From Schistocerca nitens (Eukaryota; Arthropoda; Insecta; Orthoptera; Acrididae), in assembly GCF_023898315.1 (NCBI RefSeq), contig NC_064614.1, positions 384,275,348-384,339,347 on the forward strand: a stretch of DNA of 64,000 nucleotides, read 5' to 3'. Under the pieces are notes generated by a model. It had not been told where the DNA came from. It did not search any database and was given only the letters and a program-made list of their open reading frames with translations. A program made the translations under genes and the position numbers. The number at the start of each line of letters is the position of its first letter. Within the stretch, counting starts at the first letter, position 1. Positions 45,432 through 57,258 of this stretch are shown one piece after another.

Positions 45432-45650
45432 TCATTCAGGGTGGCTGTGGTGGTCTAGCATGTAGAATGCTAGACTCTGGCAGTCCTGGGTTCAAGCCTG
45501 GTAGGGATGGGGAATTTGCTTCATTTCAATCCCTCCAAGATAGCCCCTTGTCAGTCTGCTATCAGATAGAGTACCAGAGACCTTTCCTGTGGATAAAAGA
45601 GGGTCAGGGTGATGATTCATCATCTTCCTCCTCCTAGTGTCACAATGAAC
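45432..45650 (+). mobile_element. tRNA-derived SINE
   Basis: Head GGCTGTGGTGGTCTAGCATG, TAGAATGCTAGACTC, GGCAGTCCTGGGTTCAAGCC: tRNA-like with a clear B-box (GGTTCAAGCC) and an A-box-like TGGTCTAGCATG. The body continues to about 45650. A different family from the other SINEs here. Target duplication not identified. Confidence 0.65.
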
Positions 45651-47482
45651 CAAAGGCTGCACTTTACCTGCAGTCAGGTTTGAAGCCTGTTTGCAAATTG
45701 AGCACCACAGACTTTGCCTCTTACCTTCACCATATTGATGTTGGACATACTTTTCTGTTTACCACTAATTACAGCAAAATATGCTGTGCTAACCCAAAGC
45801 CACTTAAAAATCTGCAACTAGTAATACCATTATTCATATCACACAGTGCCCTATTTGTCCCTTACTGACTTTCCAGTCAGCAGCTACATTAAGTTTTGTC
45901 TTATGATCGAATGCTGTAGTGATCTCTAATCTGTGACCACCTTCTTCATCAAGATTAGAGGAGCTATTTGTGGTTATGTCATTGGTCACAACATTCTTCT
46001 AAGATCTAAATCCAGTCTAGAGCCCTTTCCTTACATAACATCATTATGGTTTTGCTATCCAAACTGTCAAATTTGGATCACATACTGAAATATTCTGTTC
46101 ATCCACGCCTCATGGCTTCTGTGACATTGTATAAATTCACTCCTGTGGCCACTGCCAGTTTTCATGCCCTCTTACCAATGAGCCGCGCATGTGAGAAATT
46201 GCACAACATTATTCTGCAGATTTAATCACAAACTTTTATTGGAGGACCTGGATTATTTATCTACACTACTACATCAATTAAATCAGTCTAAATAAAGTTT
46301 GTCACCTTTGCTTTGACCCATGAGGCAGGATTCAAACTTTTCACTACTCCAAAGTCAATACTAAAACCACTTAGCAATCTGACTATTCTCTGGAAGATTT
46401 TGAGACTCCATCACTGGAATGGAATATGTACACTACTAACGATTCATACATTTCTGACAGTAGCATGAATACAGGTCAAATCACTAAAGAAAAAGTCAGA
46501 TAAGAATTCTGAACTCAAAGTTAACTGAAATAAAGATAAGTTATTGACTTCAATTAAACCTCACTAAATTCCATCTCATTCACTAAACATCATCATCCAG
46601 CTAACTATTTGGCTCCGCAATTTAATGAGAGGTATCTACACACAGAGCATATGTACAATCACCAAAAGTCAACAGTCACCTAGAAAACCAGTAATGACTT
46701 GGCCAGAAATACATGCCGGCACACAGGAATGTACATGCAGTTCCTCAGTTTTTTGTATTGCAAGAAATAACTTCGGTTATCACAAAGGATCACCTACTCC
46801 TGACTTCAGAAATACACTAAGAAAACATTATATCTTCCCCAGTGGGCACACGAGTTTATCCTAGAAGGGCTGCTAGCTGACTCTCCGATTACGCTAACTC
46901 TAAACTACTTCACAAAATGATTTTAACATTTTTCCCTTTCAGCTAGTCAGCCAAAGTAACAGAATTAGGCATTTCTTGCACCTACTATTAGAATTTGTCT
47001 ATAAGGTTGTACTTTCTGCCAGGACCTTCAGGTGTTTATTTCCCCCAGGAGCTGCAAAACACTGTCATGAGAAAATTGCTCATCCTCAAAAACAGCCTAG
47101 TTGGTCCAGGTCACAACCAATTTAGGAAACAGCTGCTCATCATCACCAGGATGAACAAAAATGTCCACCCCACTGATACTGGAAACCAGTTCTAGTATAC
47201 ACAATTGCAAAGAGAATAATCACACAGGCATGGACAGGAAATGATATGTTAAAATACACTCCACTGGAAATAAATTATATGCTGAAGCAGCTAACAGACA
47301 ACCTCCTGAAACTTGTGACATATTTGTTTCAACTGCTATTCATCTCACAGTACTTTTCTATTATCGTTTATGGTTAATTGTGGGGTAGACTTGCCCACAC
47401 ACTACTGAATAACATACAAACATGTTTACCTTATATTGACATGAAAATTATAGAATCTCTGAATTGTGGAGTTCAGTAGGTA
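45651..47482. other. Intron sequence, possible decayed element
   Basis: No gene or recognisable domain. The base composition is somewhat more balanced than the neighbouring AT-rich intron, which fits an old element interior, but I cannot name it. Confidence 0.3.
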
Positions 47483-47720
47483 AAGAGAGATGAAAATCTA
47501 ATAATCATGGGTGACTGTGATGCAGTAGGAGAGGAAAGAATAGAAGACAGAACTACAGAAGAATATAGGCTTGGTAGTAGGAATAAGACAGGAGAAAGAC
47601 TAATTGAGTTCTACAATAAATTTCAGTTAGTAATAATAAACACACATTCATAAATCATTTATGATTTATTAACATGTGTTTTTACACATGGAAAAGGCCT
47701 GGAGACACATGAATCTCTGC
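47483..47720 (+). mobile_element. RTE endonuclease fragment
   Basis: Plus-strand translation DENLIIMGD.DAVGEE...EYRLGSR, then LIEFYNKFQLVIINT and, after a short unmatched stretch, FYTWKRPGDT. These match GDENLIVMGDWNS, LVEFCAQHNLIIANN and LYTWKNSGDT of the RTE element at 54084-57258. The catalytic GDWN box is mutated. It lies 100 bp from the host exon at 47821. Confidence 0.75.
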
Positions 47721-47820
47721 TACATAACTATCAAATAAGTAACTGGTATGTAACTATCATGTAATTTACTTAAAATTACTAGAATACTGCAAAATGTTCA
47801 AGTAGAATTTGATATCTTAC

Positions 47821-48069
47821 TTGATAATGTGAGGTATGCTCAGTGCAAGAACTGCACGAACTTCCTTTTCTCCACGATGTAGAACATGTTCCATTTCACC
47901 AGTCCCAAATGATGATTCAGCCTGTACAGATATTTGTTGCAATATTGTGGCACCAAATGCTTCAACTCCTGAACATTTCTCACAGTCTTTATGTCGGGGC
48001 AGCATGCATCGGCAGTGAACAGAAAGCACAAATCCTTGCTGGACTAGTGGCAAGAAGCATTTCCTGTTT
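47821..48069 (-). CDS. Exon of ARMC5-like gene upstream of ARM exon
   Basis: 249 bases: one base completing a codon, 82 codons, two bases of a split codon. It reads RKCFLPLVQQGFVLSVHCRC, then MLPRHKDCEKCSGVEAFGAT, ILQQISVQAESSFGTGEM and EHVLHRGEKEVRAVLALSIP. Leu/Val-rich helices (ILQQISVQAES, VRAVLALSIPHII) fit a helical-repeat region. The Cys-rich loop CRCMLPRHKDCEKC looks like an insert; zinc binding is only a possibility. Acceptor TTTTTTCAACAG ends at 48070 (an alternative AG lies 6 bases inside, same phase). Donor GTAAGATA begins at 47820. Confidence 0.72.
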
Positions 48070-49654
48070 CTGTTGAAAAAAGAAAAAAAAGCAAGTACTT
48101 TCTATTTCATAAGAATAACAGACATACAACAGAGAAATGTTTAAAATCACAATAAGTAATAACAAACATCAGTATCGCTTGCCAGAAACCCTGAGCATAT
48201 GAGCCGGCACTAAGGATGACAAAGCATGTGCTGAACCAGAGCTTTTGATGGCATCCCCAAAAGTTTGCAACCCAGGAGCATACCCAGTGGCTGCCAGATA
48301 ATATCAGATTTCAATGCCCTATCAATATAAAGACATGATACCTTCACCTCACTACTGATAGTATTTAACAGCTGCAAACATTGTTCAACTCAGAAAAAAT
48401 TATATAGATTGTTCAAAACAGGATTGCTTTCCTTTCTATAATACATGACCACACCAAGACAAAAGTAAAGAATGCATTTTAATATTTACATTGGAAATTA
48501 ATAAATTTCATTAAAAAAGTCATAGCTATATACAAAATTTTGTTCAATGATGTGCTTCACAAGGCAGTGAATGATATGTGAAAAGTTTGATCATATACAA
48601 CATTCAAAATACTTGTTTGCCATTATAGTTTTGTAACTGATTTTAGAGTAAACTAACAATAACTCACAAAAGGAAGTTATAGATTACCATAGAAAACAGT
48701 AATGCTAATTACTGTGTATATATCAAGAAACTGATTTATGCCCATTTCTTAGAAGTACAATGATTGATTTTAAGATGTATATATAGTTAATTTAAATAAT
48801 CAGTAAGAACTATTATAGTTTGAGACAAATAGCCAACCTTCTGGATTGAGCAGGAAAAACCTTTGGAAACAAATAGGCTCCTACTTAGTTTTACTAATTT
48901 CTTTAAAATTAAATGGAGTATTGTAACTTATGAGAAAATAAATTTTATAAATGACTTCTGATACAGAACAATAAATGCAAACACCTTTGTGTATGGTGTT
49001 TGGAGACAGAGTGGGGGCATGACTATATCGGGGACTGGGCGAGACAATATGAGGGACATTGTGTGGACTGGGTGTTACCAGAATAGGATTTGCAAGTTAA
49101 GTATGTCTAAAAGTTTAGTAGAAGTTATGGAGACAGATTCTGACTGTCTGCAATGTGGCAGTGTTAAACTTTGTACAATTCAGAAGAAAGCGCAAGTTTC
49201 AGATTCACAGAATTTTTGTGATTGTCTCTAGCTTTACAGTGTGGAAATCTGTAGATTTATTTGGCAAAAAACTGCAGTTTAACACACTGACAGCTCTGTG
49301 GATGCCTTGTCTGGAGTCACACTCTGTTTCACTCAAATTCAAAGCTTTTGCTTGTTAATACTTTTTGCTTTGCTAAAATTACAGCTATTCTTTAAACAGT
49401 ACATTAGCTACTTTCAACAGAAGCATACAGTAAAAATACCTTATAAGGTTTATAACCTTAACATATTCCAAAGGGTTCTTCAGGGACCACTGGGTTCTTA
49501 CACTTACATGACCAAATTTATATTGTGCACACACTTTAATATGACACTTTTAAGTGGGGAGTATTTTGGACTATGGTTGTGTAAGATACCAGAAGAGGTC
49601 AGATCAATATTACATCCTTCATGACACTGTCAACCTCAACTATCAATTGTGGTA
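48070..49654. other. Intron sequence, no supported exon
   Basis: AT-rich. The next upstream exon of the ARMC5-like gene is not visible here. It would have to end with two bases of a split codon. Confidence 0.35.
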
Positions 49655-52000
49655 GCCATTACTGAATACTTTGTTACTTCATTAGTTTTTTATGTTCTGT
49701 GGATCATTTGTATGATTAACTGTAATGATGTGGAATAAGTCATTTTACATTCCGATAACACTTTCATATGAAGTTAGGGCTACATGCTGATCATCTATTT
49801 TTTAAGTGATGTTTTGAGTTGATAATTCCTACCAATCACCTTTTACATATTGCAAAACTTCAAATTCTTCTATGGAACAGGAGTTGTCAGGGAGAAACTT
49901 TTTCACTCAGTTTTCAAATTTAACTTTCCTGCCTGTTAGACAACTATCATTGAGTGAGTAATAAAAAATTTTGGTGACAGCATTGTGCACCCCCCCCCCC
50001 CCCTTTTTTTGTGCTAAAGGCAACCTTAATGTGGAGTAATGAAAGTAATTTCCTTCTTCTGGTATTGTAATTATGAGCATCATTGTTACTTTTGAACTGC
50101 AGTGGATTATTTACAACAAACTTTACGAGAAAATAAATATACTGTGAAGCATTACTCAAGATGCCTAACACCTTAAACAGATGTCTACAAGATGATCATG
50201 AGTGAGCACCACACATTATTCTTACAGCACATTTTTGAGCGATGAACACTTTCTTTCTTAAAGTTGAGTTACCCAAGAACATTATCCCAAATGACGTTAT
50301 TGAATGAAAATATGCAAAATATGTCAACTTACTGCTTTATCTCTCCCCAAGCTTTGCAATGATTCTAAGTGCAAACGTGGCTGAACTAAGTTGTTTTAGG
50401 AGTTTAAAATTGTGTTTCTTTCCAAGTTAAATTCTCTAAATATAGACATCTAAAAATTTTGAAGTTTCCATACAAGTTATTATTTCCTCTTCATGATTAA
50501 TATCTGTCATTGTGTAGTAACTCTAGATGTGTCACTCTAAATACTTTGTTTCTTTTTGAAATTGGGCGTGTGACCATTTGCAGAAAACAATTCACTTATG
50601 CTTTCAAGAACATTATATATCATTTCTTCTGTTGCTGTATGTATGTTTGAATTAATCCCGATACTAGTGTCATCTGCAAAAAGAAGTAATTCTGTTTGTT
50701 GTATGATAGATGGAAGATCATTTACATATACAAGAAACAACAGGGGATGTACGATTGAGCCTTCTCCCCAGTAAGAAAAATCTCCCCTGCTTACCTACAT
50801 TGACTTATTAAGTAAAGTTCTTGCATTTTTAGTGAGATATGACATTATCCACTGGTCTGCTACACCATCAAGTCCATAAAACCTCAGTTTATCCACGAGA
50901 ATACTGTGGTTCACACAGTTAAATACCTTGTATGGGTTACAGAAAGTTATTTGGTCCTTGTATAATCTGGTGAGTGAATGTCTGAATGGCATTCCAAGTT
51001 ATGCAACTCTTCGAAATCCAAACTGTGATTTACTGAGAACATTATTGTTCCTCATATGGTATATTTTTCAAGAAAACATGACCTCAAAAGTTCTGGAAAA
51101 TGATATGAATCAAGAAATGGGTCCATAATTATGACGTCTCTCCTATAACATTTCTTGTAAATAGGTTTAACAATGGCTTATTTCAATCTCTCTGGAGAAA
51201 TACCCCAAGTTAGTGATACATTGCATATTCCAGAAAAGACAGTGCTTATTATATGGGAATAAATCTTTATTACTCTGTAGAAAACCCTATTAAATCCAGT
51301 TGAACTTTTATTTTTCAGAGAATATATAATTTTCTTAACTGCAGAAGAAATAGTGGATGAGAGATGCATATGATTGAATTTTATATAAGCCACTTGTTCA
51401 ACAAACTGCTTTTCTCTGAAAATGTTTGTGCCTACATTTTCTACTATGTTTAAGAAATGATTATTAGACAAACCTGCTAACTGTGACTGATCATGTATAG
51501 ACCTCCCACTTAAATTAATAGTGATGTTACCCCATCCTGTGGGTTGTTGTCCTGTTTCTCATTTTATTACATTCCATATGCCTTTAGTCAGTTGTTGGAA
51601 TTACTGGCATGTTCCTTGATTTTTTAATAAATCTTAGTAATTTTGAGTGGTTTTTATAATGCGCAACAACTGTAGGATCTTGCCAATAGATACCACTCCT
51701 CCCTTTCTCAAGATACTTTAATGCCTCCAGTGATCTGTGGTTTTTACCTGGTTGGTTAATCGCATTTCTAAACATTTTACGACGAAAGCAATTTTTCAAA
51801 TAATGATTTGAATTTTTCATAGAATACATTAAATTTTATGTCAGCATTTGGTTCATTATAATTTTACCTCTTGTAAACTATTCTTAGAAATGTCTGTACT
51901 GGAACCATTAATTATTCTAATTGATTTCCACTACGAGTACCTATATTGTAAGGCATTATCTCATAACTAAGTGTGCACTGTGACCAGACAGAGCATTTGC
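49655..52000 (-). mobile_element. LINE (CR1/Jockey-like), second copy
   Basis: Same family as 33178-37040. The 3' end is near 49670. RT pieces: YVNDLPSIIQQTELLLFADD (50740-50640, intact F-A-D-D), VFNCVNHSILVDKLRFYGLD (50990-50800) and KIIYSLKNKSSTGFNRVFY (51471-51178). EN-RT linker at 51829-51584 (LEALKYLEKGRSGIYWQDP). The EN end near 51990 reads SGHSAH, where the family has SDHNAQ. Broken by stops. A run of 14 C then 7 T lies at 49990-50010. Confidence 0.8.
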
Positions 52001-52084
52001 AACATTATGCCTAGATATTTCACTGGTGTAACCGTGGCAAGAAGAACACTTCTAATCCTTCCACATGTCATCCTACATTCTCCT

Positions 52085-52600
52085 AATATTACTCAATTAT
52101 GACACCTTTCCACACACCACAGTGTCAGTAGTAGACAGCCATAAATTGCTGTTCTCTGTTCAGCAGATCTTTAAGTAAATAGAGAATAAGAGTGGTCCTG
52201 TCACCCTTCCATAGGCAGTCCTGATGATACCCATGTTTCTGATGAATGCACGCCATCGAGGAAAACATACTGGTCCTCGATCACTCACGTGTAGGAACCT
52301 AATCCATATGCTCAGATCTTCATCAGCAGTCTGCAGTAGGTAACTGTGTCAACCACTTTTTGGAAATCTAGAAATATGGAATCTGCCTGTTGGCCTTCTT
52401 CCATGTGGTTCACAGAATGTGATGTGAGTAAATGGCAAGCTGAGTTCCACGCAAGTGATGCTTTCTAAATTCATGATGATTTGTGGATAGAGTCTTTTCT
52501 GTATCGCGGAAATTTATTACACTTGAACTCAGAATTTTCTGCAAAAAGCTTAGCCAAACTATATTTCCCCCTCTCATTCAGGTGCCATGTGTAGTACATC
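52085..52600 (-). mobile_element. Fragment of another LINE RT
   Basis: Minus-strand pieces: VNHMEEGQQADSIFLDFQKV (motif A, catalytic Asp) and GRVTGPLLFSIYLKI (motif B end). The wording differs from the CR1-like family next to it, so it is a separate LINE family. Its 5' and 3' limits are unclear. Confidence 0.65.
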
Positions 52601-53027
52601 TCCATCTCCCAACTGTACTGAACTCATATGAGATTTCTTTTCAATCAGCAGCAGCCTAATCAGCTGTCTTCACTTGGCTTGAAGCAGTGTTAACACAGGG
52701 CTGGTGATGATGCTGTAGGACCTTCACAAAACTCACACCTGAGTGTAAAGTTTCTGTTCCTATTCAACCCAAGTCAACCCTAAAGTTCTAATTTCTGTCT
52801 TTAGTCAAGCTGTTTTTTGCTCCACTTGCTATGATCATCTGATTCTCTTTCCTTACACATATTATCAAAATCCTTATACAAATTCTCTATATTCCCTGTC
52901 ACCTAGCTAAAGCTAACCCTTGGCTTCACAATACTTGTGACCAAGTACCCTGTTCCTACGATCTGGCCTTCATCTCTTCCATGGCTATTAATGTGACCCT
53001 TTTCTTCTAACCTCTTTTGTTATCAAC

Positions 53028-53690
53028 TTACACCTAATTTCTTTGCTAGAAGTCAGCTGCACCTTACTGTACTATAAGCTTCATGAGACTTACTATGTAT
53101 GAGACTACAGTTTCCACAGTCTTTTTCCTCCTCAAAACTATCTAGTTCAAATTTAGCCTGAAAGACATAAATCTTTGCTTCCTGTTCTGGGATTCTTGTG
53201 TTTTTGTTGCAGAGGGAGAGACTTGTTGAGTTCCTCATTCAATACTCAACACCTAATTTCTTTGCTAGAAGTCAGCTGCACCTTACTGTGCCATATGCTG
53301 AATGAGATTTACTATGCATGAGACTCCAGTTTCCACAGTCTTTTTCCTCCTCAAACCTATCTAGTTCAAATTTAGCCTGAAAGACATAAATCTTTGCTTT
53401 CTGTTCAGGGATTCTTGTGTTTTTGTTGCAGAGGGAGAGACTTGTTGAGTTCCTCATTCAATACTCAACACCTAATTTCTTTGCTAGAAGTCAGCTGCAC
53501 CTTACTGTGCCATAAGCTGCATGAGATTTACTATGCATGAGACTCCAGTTTCCACAGTCTTTTTCCTCCTCAAACCTATCTAGTTCAAATTTAGCCTGAA
53601 ATACATAAATCTTTGCTTCCTGTTCTGGGATTCTCGTGTTTTTGTTTCTGAGGGAGAGACTTGTTGAGTTCCTCATTCAATACTCAACTA
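53028..53690. repeat. Three-copy tandem array, 219-bp unit
   Basis: Units start at about 53031, 53250 and 53469 with CACCTAATTTCTTTGCTAG. Each unit holds, on the minus strand, the same 61-codon frame (MRNSTSLSLCNKNTRIPEQ ... TVRCS). The period equals 73 codons. Differences between units are few but mostly change amino acids, and a stop directly precedes each start, so I do not regard it as a gene. I found no further units outside 53028-53690. Confidence 0.92.
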
Positions 53691-54083
53691 CAGTTACCCC
53701 AATGGAACTCTAACCCACAATCTATATGTACCACTCCTTGTCTGACTACCCTACGGCAACATCCACACTTGTAATGCCCCTCACCCCTCCCACTTAAATG
53801 CTGAACACTTTACAGTATATTAATTTTCATTATTTTCAAGCCGTAAAAATTAGGCCTACAGGTTACTGCTTCAAGTGTACTCCACTTTGCTTTTTGCTGT
53901 GTGCCGGTCATTTTTTTATCCTGAAATAAGTGAGGAGACTACTCTAGGTCTATCAAAGTGTTCAAGTACGGCTCTCATTAATCCTACTGGGATTGGTGAT
54001 CCCTATTGCAATATGTCAGTTCTGCTTTTACAGTTCTTGTTTGCTTATGCCTGCGTCCTACTGTCCAGTTAAACTGTCCACAC
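53691..54083. other. No recognised feature
   Basis: Short spacer between the 219-bp array and the RTE element; no coding signal. Confidence 0.35.
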
Positions 54084-55824
54084 TCTAATTCTTAATCTTA
54101 TATGTTTTTGTTGTTGTTGCGGTCTTTCCTGAGACCGGTTTGATGCAGCTCTCCATGCTACTCTATCCTGTGCAAGCTTCTTCATCTCCCAGTACCTACT
54201 GCAACCTACATCCTTCTGAATCTGCTTAGTGTATTCATCTCTTGGTCTCCCTCTACGATTTTTACCCTCCACGCTGCCCTCCAATACTAAATTGGTGATC
54301 CCTCAATGTCTCAGAACATGTCCTACCAACCGATCCCTTCTTCTAGTCAAGTTGTGCCACAAGCTCTTCTCCCCAATTCTATTCAATACCTCCTCATTAG
54401 TTATGTGATCTACCCATCTAATCTTCAGCATTCTTCTGTAGCACCACATTTCAAAAGCTTCTATTCTCTTCTTGTCTAAACTATATATCGTCCACATTTC
54501 ACTTCCATACATGGCTACACTCCATACAAATACTTTCAGAAACAACTTCCTGACATTTAAATCTATACTCGATGTTAACAAATTTTTCTTCTTCAGAAAC
54601 GCTTTCCTTGCCATCGCCAGCCTACATTTTATATCCTCACTACTTCGACCATCGTCAGTTATTTTGCTCCCCAAACAGCAAAACTCCTTCACTACTTTAA
54701 GTGTCTCATTTCCTAATCTAATTCCCTCAGCATCACCCGACTTAATTCGACTACATTCCATTATCCTCGTTTTGCTTTTGTTGATCTTCATCTTATACCC
54801 TCCTTTCAAGACACTGTCCGTTCCGTTCAGCTGCTCTTCCAAGTCCTTTGCTGTCTCCGACAGAATTACAATGTCATCGGCGAATCTCAAAGTTTTTATT
54901 TCTTCTCCATGTATTTTAATACCTACTCCGAACTTTTCTTTTGTTTCCTTTATTGCTTGGTCAATATACAGATTGAATAACATCTGGGATAGGCTACAAC
55001 ACTGTCTCACCCCCTTCCCAACCACTGCTTCCCTTTCATGCCCCTCAACTCTTATAACTGCCATCTGCTTTCTGTACGAATTGTAAATAGCCTTTTGCTC
55101 CCTGTATTTTACCCCTGCCACCTTCAGAATGCTTTCTCTAAGTCTACAAATGCTAGAAACGTAGGTTTGCCTTTCCTTAATCTTTCTCATAAGATAAGTC
55201 GTAGGGTCAGTATTGCCTCACGTGTTCCAACATTTCTACGGAATCCAAACTGATCTTCCCCTAGGTCGGCTTCTATCAGTTTTTTCATTCGTTTGTAAAG
55301 AATTCACGTTAGTATTTTGCAGATGTGATTTATTAAACTGATAGTTCAGTAATTTTCACATCTTTCAACACCTGCTTTCTTTGGGATTGGAATTATTATA
55401 TTCTTCTTGAAGTCTGACGGTATTTCGCCTGTCTCATACATCTTGCTCACCAGATGGTAAGAGTTTTGTCAGGACTGGCTCTCCCAAGGCCGTCAGTAGT
55501 TCTAATGGAATGTTGGCTACTCCGGGGGCGACTCAGGTCTTTCAGTGCTCTGTCAAACACTTTACGCAGTATCATATCTCCTATTTCATCTTCATCTACA
55601 TCCTCTTCCATTTCCATAATATTGTCCTCAAGTAGGTCGCCCTTGTATAGACCCTCTATATACTCCTTCCACCTTTCTGCTTTCCCTTCTTTGCTTAGAA
55701 CTGGGTTTCCATCAAAGCTCTTGATATTCATACAAGTGGCTCTCCTTTCTCCAAAGGTCTCTTTAATTTTCCAGTAAGCAGATCTCATTTTTGAGACGTT
55801 TGTATTCCTTTTTGCCTGCTTCAT
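54084..55824 (-). pseudogene. RTE reverse transcriptase, motif A deleted
   Basis: Linker 55824-55447 (IKETFGERRATCMNIKSF, AERWKEYIEGLYKG), then frameshifts, then a 295-codon frame (55190-54303) with LRFADDIVILSETA (active site intact), SVLKGGYKMKINKSKT, FCCLGSKITDDGRSS and MLKIRWVDHITNEEVL, and a last piece (54284-54084) RRGRPRDEYTKQIQKDV. Compared with 4412-4873, about 34 bases are missing after LRESI (near 55125-55135), which removes the F-D of motif A. So the enzyme is dead even apart from the frameshifts. Confidence 0.88.
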
Positions 55825-55943
55825 TTACTGTATTTTTATATTTTCTCCTTTCATCAATTAAATTCAATATTTCTTCTGTTACCCAAGGGTTTCTACTAGC
55901 CCTCGTCTTTTTACCTATTTGATCCTCGGTTGCCTTCAGTATT

Positions 55944-56951
55944 TCATACCTCAAAGCCCCATTCTTCTTCTACTCTATTTCTTTCCCCCATTCCTGTCAA
56001 TTGTTCCCTTATGCTCTCCCTGAAACTCTGTACAGCCTCTGGTTTAGTCAGTTTGTCCAGGTCCCATCTCCTTAAATTCCCACCTTTTTGCAGTTTCTTC
56101 AGTTTTAATCTACAGTTCATAACCAATAGATTGTGGTCAGAGTCCACATCTGCCCCTGGAAATGTCTTACAATTTAAAACCTGGTTCCTAAATCTCTGTC
56201 TTACCATTATATAATCTATCTGATACCTTTTAGTATCTCCAGAGTTCTTCCATGTATACAACCTTCTTTCATGATTCTAGAACCAATTGTTAGCTATGAT
56301 TAAGTTATGCTGTGCGCAAAATTCTACCAGACGGCTTCCTCTTTCATTCCTTAGCCCCAATCCATATTCACCTACTATGTTTCCTTCTCTCCCTTTTCCT
56401 ACTGACGAATTCCAGTCACCCATGACTATTAAATTTTCGTCTCCCTTCACTACCTGAATAATTTCTTTTATCTCATCACACATTTCATCAATTTCTTCAT
56501 CATCTGCAGAGCTAGTTGGCATATAAACTTTTACTACTGTAGTAGGTGTGAGCTTTGTGTCTATCTTGGCCACAATAATGCGTTCACTATGCTGTTTGTA
56601 GTAGCTTACCCGCATTCCTATTTTTTTATTCATTATTAAACCTACTCCTGCATTACCCCTATTTGATTTTGTATTTATAACCCTGTATTCACCTGACCAA
56701 AAGTCTTGTTCCTCCTGCCACCGAACTTCACTAATTCCCACTATATCTAACTTTAACCTATCCATTTCCCTTTTTAAATTTTCTAACCTACCTGCCCGAT
56801 TAAGGGATCTGACATTCCACGCTCTGATCCGTAGAACGCCAGTTTTCTTTCTCCTGATAACGACATCCTCTTGAGTAGTCCCCGCCCAAAGATCCGAATG
56901 GGGGACTATTTTACCTCCGGAATATTTTACCCATGAGGACGCCATCATCAT
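55944..56951 (-). pseudogene. RTE endonuclease domain, one TAG stop
   Basis: Apurinic-type (APE/EEP) endonuclease that nicks target DNA for reverse transcription. All key boxes are visible: RAWNVRSL (Asn), ISEVRWQEE (catalytic Glu), VYMPTSSADDEE, VMGDWNSSVG (Asp, Asn) and, beyond a single in-frame TAG at 56277-56279, VDSDHNLLVMNC (catalytic Asp-His). The frame on both sides of the TAG is the same, so one base change (probably from CAG) is the only lesion in this domain. Starts at about 56948 with MMASSWVKYSG. Confidence 0.88.
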
Positions 56952-57258
56952 TTAATCATACAGTACAGCTGCATGTCCTCGGGAAAAATTACGGCTGTAG
57001 TTTCCCCTTGCTTGCAGCCGTTCGCAGTACCACAACAGCAAGACCATTTTGGTTAGTGTTACAAGGCCAGATCAGTCAATCATCCAGACTGTTGCCCCTG
57101 CAACTACTGAAAAGGCTGCTGCCCGTCTTCAGGAACCACACGTTTGTCTGGCCTCTCAACAGATACCCCTCCATTGCGGTTGCACCTACGGTATGGCTAT
57201 CTGTATCGTTGAGGCACGCAAGCCTCCCCACCAACGGCAAGGTCCATGGTTCATGGGG

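Larger units (their letters stand above)
3227..48069 (-). other. Span of ARMC5-like host gene (three exons seen)
   Basis: Minus-strand gene inferred from three exons: 48069-47821, 42789-42576 and 3507-3227. Donor sites are CAA|GTAAGATA, TTCG|GTAAGTA and ACAG|GTTAGT. Acceptors are TTCAACAG, TGTAATAG and GCACACAG. The first junction splits a codon 2+1 and the second falls between codons, so all three join into one open frame of 247 complete codons plus split ends. The order helical-repeat region then BTB domain is the ARMC5 arrangement, but other ARM-BTB proteins cannot be excluded. The introns are about 5.0 kb and 39.1 kb and are full of transposons. Start codon, first exons and stop codon are outside what I can see. 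Confidence 0.7.
54084..57258 (-). mobile_element. Near full-length RTE-type LINE
   Basis: About 3.2 kb on the minus strand: GC-rich 5' leader (57258-56952), APE endonuclease, linker, RT, C-terminal region, and a 3' end in CAACAACAACAAAAAC, a trinucleotide-type tail usual for RTE elements. It has more intact reading frame than the copy at 4022. Lesions: one TAG in the endonuclease, frameshifts in the linker, and a deletion in RT motif A. Confidence 0.9.

Noticed and set aside
45651..47482. Possible decayed pol gene
   Set aside because: Scattered short frames without any catalytic motif that I could name.
54472..55086. Plus-strand 204-codon frame
   Set aside because: Antisense of the RTE reverse transcriptase.
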